Source: Limnomonas spitsbergensis (lineage: Eukaryota; Chlorophyta; Chlorophyceae; Chlamydomonadales). From it: a stretch of 64,000 nt of DNA. How positions within the stretch are numbered: position 1 is the first letter of the stretch; each line of letters begins with the position of its first letter. Shown one piece after another: positions 12,601 to 23,355 of the stretch. The position numbers and the translations under genes were made by a program. The notes under the pieces were generated by a model. The model saw nothing but the letters and a program-made list of their open reading frames with translations, made no database searches and was not told the DNA's origin. Where the stretch lies: contig JAYJMM010000105.1 of assembly GCA_037349105.1 (NCBI GenBank), positions 372,001-436,000 of the forward strand, given 5' to 3'.

Positions 12601-14735
12601 GCTGATATAAAGGAAGCCTGCAGGGTGTGGAATTGCTCAAATGTTGGACGAGGGGTGGTGAATGCCTGGGATAGGGAGAGAAAGCTTGCATGCATCTGAA
12701 CCATGAAACCCTAACGATCATGAGGGGGGGGGGGAGGGGCATGTGCTGGACCTCCTTACAGCCCTACACAGAAGACACGAGTCCCCTGGGGTAGTGGGGT
12801 GCTATCGAGTTCGTGAGACACACAGTTTGACGTTCAGGGACCACCTTCCTGCCGGCACCTTTGTTACATGTCCCCAAGGATAAAAGGCCTGACACATCTC
12901 CCTGGTGTGTGGTCCTGCAGGCCATTCAATGCGCCCGGCAGCGATGTGCGGTGGTGCTCACTACCCACTACATGGAGGAGGCGGAGCGGCTGTGTGACAG
13001 GCTCGGCATATTCGTGGCGGGGGCCCTACAGTGCATCGGCAGTCCCAAGGTAGGCCGGAATGAAGGCAGCGGAGGGATGAAGGCAGGGTTTAGGGTCTAG
13101 GCGTCATCATCCCTCGATCATTCTGCATTGAAGTTCACTTGGGGATAGTCCACAGCTCGAGAGGCGACGTGACGCAGAAAAGGCCAAGCAAGGGTGGCGC
13201 ATCAGAAATGTCCATTATGAACAGCTGATGTCTGATTTCCTCTGATATCTGGTATCTGGTTTGCGGGGGTCAAGGGTACTTGCGGTCTGATTTGATTTCA
13301 AATAAGACTGAATTGGTTTTTAGCTACCGGTCATGAGGTATAGGGCTTGCGGAGGTTCTTCCTGTCTTGTCTGAATGACATCCAATGCCCAACCCCTGAA
13401 TATTTAAGCATAGTCCCTGGTATTTAAATTGGATTTAGGGGGCTGAACAGTATCTCCTTGTTTGAGGGCCTGCCATCAGTCTTCGGCCGTCAAAATTTCA
13501 TGATAATCTTCTGCCAGTGATATTGTTGAAAATTTGAATTAGCCTGTTCACGGATCTTGCATAGGTAAGCCAATAGATGCTTTTGAGGCGTAAGGGTGCC
13601 TCACATTTGGGATGTCCACGTACTTGCCAATGCTGCCCGTTGGCAGGAGCTTACCTCGCGGTACAGCCAGTCCCTGCTGCTGCACTTGACAACGCCTGAG
13701 GAGCAAGAGGAGAGGGCGCGCCTGATGGTGGCCAGACGTATCTGCCCTGGCGCCAAGCAGGTACCACTTCAGCCCATGACAAGAGGGAAACTTCCTCGTG
13801 TATTCTGCCCGGGGGCCAGACAGGCAGATAGAGATCAGGAGGGATCACTTCTACCCGCATCTACTGTCCTGAATCATCTGCTTTCACGAGAAACAAAGCG
13901 GACATCGCATTTCTTCCATAAGGGGTTGACACTTGACCGGCTGTGAGGCACATGGTCCTAGCCATGTCTCCAGACAACATCCATCCTTCCATGCGGCAGT
14001 ACATGTAGCTTCACTGTACCCAGCAGAATATCATCATTCCACAAGCTAGTGACAGGCTGTAGCCCCTGTGATTAACCTGGTCCTGCTTCCTGCTGCGTTT
14101 AGGTGTACAGCCTTGGGGGCACGCAGACCTTTGAGTTGCCGAAGAGCCAAGTGGAGCTCAGGGACGTCTTCAGGGCTGTCCTGGAGGCCAAGGGATGTGG
14201 TACGCACATTTGACGGCCTGTCTGACTGCCTTGGGATTTGGATCATAACTTCTAAATGTTTAAAGCAGTGCCTAGGGTATTCCTGCAGCTCATTGCGCAG
14301 GTGAAGGAAACGAGCAGTGGTAGTGTGAAGTAATTCATGGCCGAGCCTGGTCAGATGGTTACTGTAGTTCGCGGGATGTTTTCAGGGGCCTACATGTGCT
14401 CGCACGCTATTTATAGGATTGAGTTCTGATATTTGGAGGTCGTTCATGCTAAAATTCATATACACTCAAGATACCCGTAGCTGGGGGACGAGCTGCATGC
14501 AAGTGAAATGTTCATAATTATGGTACTGATGTGCAGAAATCCTCCAGCAACGCAGCATGCACACTGGTTTAGTGCTAGTTAGCCCAGGAGCTAACCAGCC
14601 ATGCCCTGATTGCTGGTTGCAGGTGAGCTCCAGGTCCATGACTGGGGCGTGAGCAACGCCACCCTTGACCAGGTGTTCCTCAGGATAGTGGGGGCTGCCT
14701 CAGCGGCGGATGAGCGACAAGATGCAGCTGCGTGA
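606..14735 (+). CDS. ABC transporter, subfamily A, single TMD-NBD (half-size) type
   Basis: Likely an ATP-driven lipid or lipophile exporter of the plant-type half-size ABCA group. Exons: 606-800, 1280-1445, 2311-2375, 2998-3096, 3510-3621, 3907-3989, 4401-4647, 5091-5242, 5452-5588, 6337-6592, 6943-7048, 7518-7897, 8250-8396, 8711-8778, 9003-9058, 9313-9422, 9782-10603, 11030-11153, 11324-11403, 11781-12085, 12370-12487, 12921-13049, 13647-13760, 14103-14199, 14623-14735; 4281 nt, about 1426 aa. Visible parts: first membrane helix at about residues 70-92; a large Cys- and Asn-rich extracytosolic loop to about 560, with NTS/NIS glycosylation sequons in exon 7; about six helices across exons 12-16; a roughly 200-aa low-complexity insert before the NBD; Walker [10 protein letters not shown] (about 1094-1102); Q-loop ICPQHD; signature SGGMKRR (about 1237); Walker [15 protein letters not shown]-loop TTHYMEEAE. 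Intron 13 has a GC donor. The exons around 2311 and 4401 are the least certain. The substrate cannot be read from sequence. Confidence 0.9.
6772..6836. repeat. Perfect 25-bp inverted repeat (hairpin) in ABCA intron 10
   Basis: Positions 6772-6796 are the exact reverse complement of 6812-6836, with a 15-nt spacer. The element lies wholly in the intron between exons 6337-6592 and 6943-7048, so its transcript would fold into a stable 25-bp stem. It could be a small-RNA precursor, a miniature inverted repeat, or a recent local inversion-duplication; the sequence alone does not decide. Confidence 0.85.
11404..11590 (+). repeat. Purine-rich tandem repeat starting at a splice donor (ABCA intron 19)
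   Basis: Directly after the donor at 11404 the intron repeats a block of the form 'gggcacaggggaggg...gaggagga' followed by 'taggcacc' three times, with a change of unit length. The purine-rich array occupies the first half of the intron between exons 11324-11403 and 11781-12085. Confidence 0.6.
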
Positions 14736-17700
14736 ACACACCTCGAGGGTGGAGCCTCAACGACCACATGGTGGATGGTTTTGGTAGTTGGCACGCACAG
14801 TGTGTGTTCTGTGTTCCAGCCCCATGTGCACCCACGCAGTTGCCGGGTTGGCACCATGTGAGGTCCTTCCAGCTTTCTCTGTTCTTCCTGTTGCGCTGCC
14901 TGGATCTTTTGAAAAAAGGCAGTTGGGTGATTGGGCGGAAATGTTGCAACAGCTGCACCAAATCTGAACCTGACAGCTGTGTCGCGGTTCCACTATAATA
15001 TGATACAGACAGAATGATACAGACATGAATAAATAAATGCCTCAGGGCGTGGATGAAGAGAGCCATACAGTTGGCTGAAACATGGGTTTTGCTGTTTGTG
15101 AATCATGGCATGAGTTAAGAACGCGGTGCATGCCAGCTGGGCCCTGATGATCATGGCATGAGGGTGTACAGGTCTGCTGGTAAAAATATGGAGGAACGAA
15201 ACTCATTTGAATTTGGGGAACTGATTGAGAATGTGCCTTTTTATCGACTATTTTTAATTCGAAGTTGACTAGTAACTACTGAAGCAGTTGAGTGACGACC
15301 TGGGCCACTTAGATCAGAATTTCCCTCGACTACAAGATGACAGTTTGAAAGGGGCCTTTTCTGGCCCAGCGATCCTTCAGTCGTGAACCCCTAATAGGAT
15401 TTTGGCGCTGGGTGCATCCCTACAAACCAGTTTAATGGATGAAGAGAGCCTGGGCCAATCCGAGACTGTGCAGGCATACACAGTTTTCCTGCCATTGTTA
15501 AGGCAACGAGATCAACAAAAAATGATGCGAAACCATGCCCAAGGCGTTAAGGTACACAATGGTTGAGACCGGTTGTTTCTCCCTTATGCGTTGTAGGTAA
15601 GTTAGTGCCTGAACTCCTGAAGCGGATTCCAGAGCGAAATACCTCTGCGCCCCTATGTAGCCTGTAGTACCGGTCCTGGGATACCTGAGAAAATTAAATG
15701 ACCAGCACAGGTAGTTAGTCCCTCAAGGACCTTAGGCTGAAACCAGTAAGCTATGTTTCTTAGTTCGCCGGCCGATTGGTCCCCACTAGCCCAATGGTGG
15801 CCGCCCAGCGGCCACACAACGATGGTTTGGTGGGTGTGAAAGTAAACTAAAATAATCTGGGCGATAAGGGCGGTTTTGTGATAATGGGTCAATGACGTCA
15901 CAATTCTAAGCCCTGATAAGAAAGGCCTTGGCGTCCAACTATTCGGTTGGAAACTACGGTGAAGGGAAGACAGGAAGCAAGAGAGAAAGGATGGGAAAAG
16001 ACCCCCACTCTAAAATTAGGAAAGCAAATCCATATCCCCAGCACAAATTATGGTGGACACAGTCAACCTTCGGGGGGTCAGAGACGTTACATCGCTGGGC
16101 CCTTCACACAACTTACTACTTTTTATTTGCAATGATGACAAACAGCTAAAATGCGTATGTATGGACCGAAGCTACTCCAGGTCTTTTATTTATTGTGTCG
16201 CGGCCATGGACATCACTGGTTGAATAACTGGTTGGTCCTTTGTTTTGAGTTACCTATTCCTTTTAGTTTTCTTTTCTCCCACTTGAACAGTTGGGCGCCC
16301 ATGCGGCCGAGCCTTCTTGTACATGGCCCAGAGGTAAAACGTCATTGCCACAACTTACTACTCTTTTTACACACTCCTTCTGTTCCTTTCCCCCTCTCTT
16401 CCTTTTAGTGTCTCCCTAACTCCCTTCTGAACAGTTGGGCGCCCACGCGGCCGAGCTTTGAGCGGGCCCAGAGGTGTTACGTTATTGACACTTTTTACAC
16501 AGACCCTCGCTTTGAGCTAAACTTTAATTTTCACATTTGTTCACATTTCTTTAGCTTTGAAAAGGTCCATGGATACAGAGTCGCTAAGCTCAATGTAGAG
16601 GTTTGTGAATGTACTATCTCGTGAAAATTGACATATTTCAATGTAACGGTATGATAAAGAGGGATCGTCATCTCAAATGTCTCTTTCCTCAATTTTAGGC
16701 GGTGCTACGCTTGACTCCCTTGCACTTACGTCTATTGTGTTCGGGCTTATCTTCTGCACCTGATTTCTTGCTCACTGTCCTAGTCAATGTAGCGCTCGGT
16801 TTGCAGGCACCTGTCCCATGCATCAAATCATCAAATGCTCTTCTGGACTGTAAACATATATAAAACTTAATCGTCAGGTATTCTGCGATATGCAGCAATA
16901 TCACAATGAATGACCTGTTTCTACCTTCCCGCCCCCTTCGTCCCTTGGCTTTTCCGTTTCCTCAACCGGACAGTTGGGCGCCCATGTAGCAGAGCCTTTT
17001 TTAACGGGGCCCAGAGGTGCAACAACATACACCAATATGTGAAGCGTACCAAGCAGCTCCCAGGCAATCGAGCCACTATTCACTCATTAACCAAGGCGAG
17101 AGCGTGATCCAAATCTACACTGTTTCCGGATATTATCGTCATAGAAGGTTTGACCTCATTCATCTGCGCATGCACGTCTAGTCAACATAATGAAACAACC
17201 AGCAACAGCAAAGTCTATCCGGTGCCTCAAGAGAGGTTGTTAAATAGGGCGGATCGATGATACTTCTCAGCTGAAGTGCGGGTGGCTCAAGTGCATGAAG
17301 GAACACATACTCGAGACCAATACCAAACGAGTCAGGATCAATCCTTGCCACATGACACCAGAGATTGATTGAAACAGAGCCATGCACCCTGTGAGGCGAG
17401 GCTACCTGGGCAGCATCCACAGAATCTTCAATTATCTCCCCGACAGCTATCCAGCAGAGATGCAACCATCTGATGTCCCCTGGCCAGCCCTTCCCCTTCG
17501 GTGCACCAGGCACCCATACATGTAGATCCGTTCTATAAGCTCCGCAACGTGCGCCACATAACTCGTGATTCAAGGGGCACGTCGCATACATGACCCACCC
17601 TCCTGGTCTGCTATTTCTCCCAATGAGGCATGAGGACAAGTCACCCCACTGTGCACCTACATGATTGACCCTCATTAGAATCTGATCATCAGAGTGGAGC

Positions 17701-17736
17701 AGACTCAGCACAGGTGGCGACAACAGAAAACTGCGA
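14736..17736. other. 3-kb intergenic region between convergent genes 1 and 2
   Basis: No coding exon was recognised. The left part should hold the 3' UTR of the ABCA gene; an AATAAA-like run lies near 15027-15036. The right part is downstream of the SET-like gene, which ends on the minus strand at 17739. The AT-rich middle (about 15.9-17.1 kb) carries a degenerate repeat family listed separately. A possible inverted copy of the dispersed intron repeat lies near 15765-15842. Confidence 0.5.
16069..17025. repeat. Degenerate repeat block with GGGCGCCC-containing units
   Basis: Near-identical segments beginning 'cagttgggcgcccatg' and continuing through 'ggcccagaggt' occur at about 16288, 16431 and 16969. 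A related downstream half ('gttac...', 'acaacttactact') occurs near 16090 and after 16335. Two of the units are about 143 bp apart and the third lies about 540 bp further on. The first eight conserved bases form the palindrome GGGCGCCC. The block is non-coding and falls in the intergenic region. Confidence 0.6.
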
Positions 17737-20700
17737 TCACTCCTTGCCTTCTTCTTCACCCTCACCCGCCTCATCGTCACCACCTGTAGGAATCAAGCAG
17801 GGTGCAGGGTCTTTAAGTAGGAACCAAGCCTCAGGCAAGTTTGTTTTCTTAAGTAGCTAAGCCATTGAACAGGTTACAAAAAGAGCCCCGGCCTCAGCGG
17901 CCTTTTTGTCCCCCAAGACAAATCAAGTTGGTCCTGACAAATGTATTACAGTTTTACAGAAACTAAGGGAGATTGATGGGGACCATCCAGAGCGTCCGAG
18001 CCGCACTTCCGATGACTTATAGAACCGGATGGGACAGATTCCTGTACCATGGTCTTGTGCTGTCGTGATCAAGTCCCATCCAAGCCAGAGAGTCTTGACA
18101 TCACTGCTACCCAACACATACTCCCCTGACAGGAGGAAAAAATTCGAAAGATTCATCCCTTGAAGACCTATAGCCAGCCCCTCAGTACTTCCTACCCATG
18201 CACCCACCCATGCACCCACCCACCCACCGACCACTCCCTCACTGAAGTCCTCCCCCCTCCCCGCACCTGCATCACCTTCCTCTCCCTCGTCTCCCTCTCC
18301 CCCGATCTAAAAAAGAGGGGGGGAATCAGGCAGCTTAGTCTAGGTATGCAGAGAAACATGCACAGCATTTGAGAGAGGATGTGAGGGTCAGAAGAGTCAT
18401 GAGGGTAATGGATTTTAGAAGATTGTGGAATAGGCACACAGGCTTAAGCTGTACGCGGGCTAACATTGAACATTGATGTTCATTGATTGATTTGTTTTAG
18501 TAGCAATTTTTCTTCTTCTTTTCCCCCCTGTAATATCATTTTATTTGGATAATATTTATGTTCAAAATATAAAAATAATATGGGAAATCCTGCTTTTTCC
18601 TTCACCTTTTTTATGGTTTCTTTTATTAAGTGCAACTTTGGGTCGGGTCCCAAGCAGAGATTTTGAATGATCGGCCCCCTGCATGGTCGGGTAAAGCCTT
18701 GCCCCTGCAATTTTTTTTGACCATTCAGGCCCAAGATGACCATCGGGATCTGCCATAATAAGGTGCAAGGGCCGCACAAACCAGAGGCTCATAAATCGCG
18801 TCCGCCTTAGGCCCGTTGGCGCCAAACCTTGACCAGTCGACAGGTTAAGGCCCAAGCAGTGTCGTGCATGGGGCCTTCTGGCCTCCGGCTGGAGGCCAGG
18901 AGGTGGCTGAATGCAGCTACAATGTAACCAAGCCACACACAAAAAATGCTGTTTGATACGTGATTGATTTGGTGGTTCCAGCACCCTACCATAATGGGGG
19001 CATTGCAACCTATCAGACATGGGCATGCAGATTTAACTATCAGTGTGGGACACCCTCAGTCTTTTGAATGGTTGCGTGAACACAGTAAGAGCAACTCCTA
19101 GACAGCCAGTCTTGATTAAACAAAGGAAGGAAAACGAGTTTTGGTAGTAGATTGAAGGCAAATTGCCAACCCCCAGTGTCCCCCCAGGTATTATGCGAAA
19201 ATATGTGTCTCACATCGTCCGCCTCCATCTCCTCCATGTCGCTGTCTTCCGGGTCGAAGTACTGCAAGTAGATAGGACAGAAGCAAGGGGTGATGCCTCA
19301 AGAATAAAAGACCGATGTGGACTTCCCTAAAAGATAATAAGCAAAGATGAACGCATGCTACCCTGTCCCTGCTACGAAGAATACAGGGCACTGCACGGGC
19401 AGGGCTGGCAAGCAACAGGATCTACACGAAAAGACGAGTGCTCTCCGTTACCACCTTGCATTACTACCTTGATGCATGACAAGGACATGCAATGTTTAAG
19501 GTAGAGTGCTGCCCAGAAACCACAACGGGTACAACAGCATGGGATAAGCATACAGGATGACCAGCTGGTCCTGTTTGGCGGAGCAGGGTGGGTAACAACG
19601 AAGAGGCGGCTAGAATGCTAGATGCTGCAGGAGTGCAGGCTACTACAGCTGACTCTGGTTGCTTTCCTTCTTAACAATTTAGGCTATGTAGAGGTTTCTA
19701 TGGATATGTGGCGACGGGCCACCAGACAAGCCCCCCTTCCACTCATGACCCTTGGCGCCCTCAAGCTATCTGCACCCACCTTCATCGGATTGGGCCAAAC
19801 GTCACCCTTGATCAATTCCGCAAAGTCGTCCTCCACGTTGGTCTCCACCACCATGTCCTCCTCACAGAACCAGTCGAGAAACATGTAATCCCGGCCAGTC
19901 TCGTTAGGCTCCTGGAGTGGGCATGTTTCACCGTTCAGAAGTCACATCAGTTGCTGCCTTGATCAACTCACACAAGTTGCTTGATCAGTGACGCCATCAT
20001 GCAGATTCATGACCTAGCAGGAGGTGCTACATCAGGATATGGGAGGTGCTACATGATACCGCACTACAGATACCGTAGATTTGATTTGCCTTCTCTCGGG
20101 CATCAAAAAACAATTTCTAAAATGCAGTGAAGTGGCTGTATTGTAGCTGAAGCACCCTACACACACATAGCGGTGCATAGCCTCCGGCCGAAATAGCACA
20201 CCAGTGGTTCCATGCCCTCAGCCATGGTCGTTTATTCATCTCTCTCAAAGCGGATCCAAACCCCTTGCTTGGTGCGTTTGACGTCACTCACATAGCCCGG
20301 GCACCAGTCTGGAGGTGTGGAGGTGATTTCCAGCCTGGACCCCTCCAAATACTGGAAGGTCTTGGTCAGCTGCGGGGACAGGGTCGTGGTTCAGGGCTCA
20401 GGGGCTGACAGTGTCGAGAGGAATGCAGGGTCCGGGGGCAATGTGCTCAGCAGGCACAGGGTTTCAAAAGGGTGAGTCATCCTGGATAATGTCGAGCTAC
20501 ACCTGGCAGTCAGATTCTGTATCGCAGTTTTCCTCAGCCTGGACTGAGTCCAGGCTCCACTATTATGCACGCAGTTCCCGCTGTCCTGCTCTTCCTGGTG
20601 GGTATGTCAGGTCGAGAAAGGGCGCCTTTGAGGCGAAGCTGAGGCAGGATGCTAGTTAGGTCATTGCTACACTCCAAGGACTTTGCACGCTTAAACCTTT

Positions 20701-23070
20701 CGGCTTCGTTTTCTTGCAAGTAAAGCAAATTCATGTTGCTCAAGCAAAAATTAAAAGGCCTCTTCATCCACACACCCGGGCATATACCGGGTAAATTGAT
20801 CTGCATACTGAAGTTGCACTCCAAGCAGGTCATGCATACAGACTCAGCCATCCACTCGGTATCGTTCATGGCCAAATCTGAGACCTCCAACAGATCCAAC
20901 ATCTCTGGGCACAGCCTTGATTGGTGGATTGATTGGTGCCGCAGCCAACACTGCATTCCAGGTTGACGCCTGCCCTCTTTGGGGGAAACGTCCTTGGATC
21001 AAATTCCAAGCTCCAACCTGCAGGCTATTAGACAAAAGGCTCAGGCGGATTTTCAGCACTGCGTTCATATCTCAGTCGAAAAGCCTCGCTAGAACCTGCC
21101 TCCGTGTTTTTGAAATGCAGGGTATCCTTGGAGAAGCGCAGCGTGATCTTGTATCCGCTCTTGATATCGTCAAATTCCTCGACGTCCAGCTGAAAGGGGA
21201 GAGAGGCAGAGGCAAGGCAGGCGCGCACTTTGTTTACAGATTTGGGTGGGGGAGTGGCAAAACGGGTTGGCAGCGTGGGGCTGGATTGATCAATCATCAC
21301 ATCCGACTTGGCCCAGCACAACCTGATCACCAGCTGCGCTGTGTGGGTGGGCCAGCAGTTAGCAGCCCTCACTTCAAAACACATCAGAACCTGCCCACCG
21401 ATGTACAAAAAATCACCAGCATAGCCCAGCCCTGAGGGATTGAACATGAGGCCTGGGAGGGTCTAGGGCATCGGGAATCACAAGAACGGGATGCCCGAAG
21501 GGAACACCTTACCAGTGAAGGGGTGAAGAACACACGGCAGCTGCTCTTAAAATTAATCCAGTAGCCTTTGAGGCTACGTCTGCCGGTGGTCTAGACTAGA
21601 TATTTCCGACCCTGTGATTCTAGGGGGGGCTTCCGATCCTTCAACTCCAACTCCATGCTCTTAACATCATCCTTGGTGCTCAATTGCAAAATCTAAAGAA
21701 GCTTTGGCTATTCCTAACACTAATGATTCATCATTCATGGCAGGCAAGGTCCTCACCTCAGTGCAGAAGGTCAGGGCATCTATGTCATGCTGAGTCAGCC
21801 TTGGGTTCAGCGCGTTGATGAGCGTGGTGTTCCAGAAGTTGGGGATCTGGGAAATGGAAGCAAGGAGGGTGCACAGGCAAACACACCACGTTTGATAGAC
21901 AAATCAACAAAGGAAGCTGGGAAAACCATGCAAGGAGGGGGAAAAGGGCGAATACCGGTACACCATGTTCCTCAAATATGTTCAAAAGGGAGCATAGGAG
22001 TGCACGAAGGTATAAGGGTGTGGGAATTGTCTGTAAGAAGGTGGAACGTTAGCCAGGCACTTTCAGAGAGGGGGAGGGATTTGAGTTTGATCTTCGAAAA
22101 TTGAAGGGGTGGAAGAGGAGGAGAGAGAGACGTGGGAAAGTGAAGCATGACCAGCTCGCATTAGTCCACAGCCTGCTGGATTGCGGCAGCCCACACAAGC
22201 CCACACAAGCGCGCCCCGCGCACCATAGCAATGGCTTCATTCCTCTTGAGGTACACTGGCCTCCTCAGATGGCTGTACTCCTGCTCTATTGCCAGCACCT
22301 TGTCGCACGCCTCGTCGTTCATCTGTGGGCCGGCACGGTGGACGGGGGGAGGGGTTGCACCATCCATGCAATGGGGACACTCATCCACGGTTCATACCAG
22401 TAACATGCTTGTGTGTGCAATGATTTGGATGAAGAAAACGGAGAAAATTAGATGCCTTGCCAAGGTGTGTTCAGTCGGCATGTTAGCGGATTATTCAAAC
22501 AACATTCGGGTCATGTGGGTCATCCAGCCACCGTGCAATCGTCTAGTTTGATGGCCGCATATGCCACATATTTTAATCATGGCCATGCTGGTCTTCGTTA
22601 TAAATTCAATAGCTGACACACAGAATATACATGTTAATCTGTCATCCTGCAGTCAATCAAAATGTCTCTGGGTAGCCGCCATCTTAACATGCAGTGCAAT
22701 CAGCCGCATTGCCTGTGCATACACTGCAGTAAACTAGTTAGCAAAAAATGTCTACTAAGTTGCCCACAATATCCATAAGTCTTTCTGGACTAGGACTTTC
22801 TCTAATCTCTCAGTCAGCCAGACAGCCACCTTGTCAGGGTGCTTTCAAGCAAGCACACCATGCAAGCAAGTCAGCGCTTCTGTAAGCCATGCACACGAGC
22901 TTGGCAGAAATGTACTGACACTCAGATTTTAGTGGAGGATTTACCTTATTCAGCTGTTCCTGGACGGCTTCGAACGCATCGGTGCAAACGACTGCGTCGA
23001 CCGAGTCCGGCAAGTTGGCCGGCTCTTCGGCATCGATCCTCGCCCTCTTTGATGACCTGTCTTCAGCCAT
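17737..23070 (-). CDS. SET/NAP1-related (NRP-type) histone chaperone
   Basis: Predicted nuclear histone chaperone of the NAP1/SET family, which binds H2A-H2B and acts in nucleosome assembly. Exons on the minus strand: 23070-22945, 22322-22224, 21846-21757, 21189-21100, 20369-20292, 19911-19780, 19261-19214, 18306-18267, 17783-17737; 750 nt, 249 aa. The start has a short basic KRAR segment near the N-terminus, fitting a nuclear signal. Next come a long helix (EAVQEQLNK onward), a YLKRNEAI / IPNFW segment, the beta-strand core (EEFDDIKSGYKITLRF), the FLDWF motif, the typical KGDVWPNPMKYFDPE, and a short acidic tail (EGDEGEEGD...EEEGKE) spread over the last three exons. The length fits SET/NRP proteins rather than longer NAP1. 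The intron after exon 4 appears to start with GC. The gene is head-to-head with gene 3. Confidence 0.9.
18817..18921 (+). repeat. Dispersed repeat copy (family B) in SET-like intron 7
   Basis: A diverged copy of the small dispersed repeat. It has a 'gccaaaccttgacc' core, then a GGCCTCC/GGAGGCC inverted pair, then a terminal 'gtggctgaatgcagct' segment. It lies in the intron between exons 19214-19261 and 18267-18306 and is antisense to that gene. Confidence 0.55.
20132..20154 (+). repeat. Short fragment of the family B terminal segment
   Basis: Only the end segment 'gtggctgtattgtagctga' plus 'agca' is present. It matches the right end of the longer copies at 57.8 and 63.1 kb and lies inside SET-like intron 5. 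It is short enough to be a chance match. Confidence 0.35.
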
Positions 23071-23355
23071 ATGTACTGTCTGTCTGAATTAACAGGGGCT
23101 GCGCAGAGTTGGGCATGGATGGGTGGGGGCATTGTGTGAACTTGAGATTTATGTGAAGTTCGAAGTTCCGGAGCTTGAGCCCGAGGTATGAACCAATGGT
23201 GTGAACTCAACTACTGTGAGGAAGATGTGAACTCGCAGATCTCTGGTTCACTCCTTTTCACCTTCGGTGTACGGCATTTCCATTTCCGTACTCCTCAACA
23301 TCAACATTGCTCCGGTGTTTCCTATCAGTCTTTGAATCTATACCAAGCTTAAGGC
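23071..23355. promoter_or_regulatory. Probable shared (bidirectional) promoter of genes 2 and 3
   Basis: Only 285 bp separate the divergent start codons at 23070 (-) and 23356 (+), so both core promoters and both 5' leaders must fit here. I see no clear TATA box or operator. The assignment rests on gene arrangement alone. Confidence 0.45.

Noticed and set aside
17178..17783. 201-codon minus-strand frame at the end of the SET-like gene
   Set aside because: Its first bases are the last SET-like exon read in the wrong frame; phase from the upstream exon gives the acidic tail and a stop at 17737-17739 instead.
18190..18235. Run of 'caccca' repeats considered as telomere-like or regulatory
   Set aside because: It is a short simple repeat in a SET-like intron and does not match a telomere repeat.
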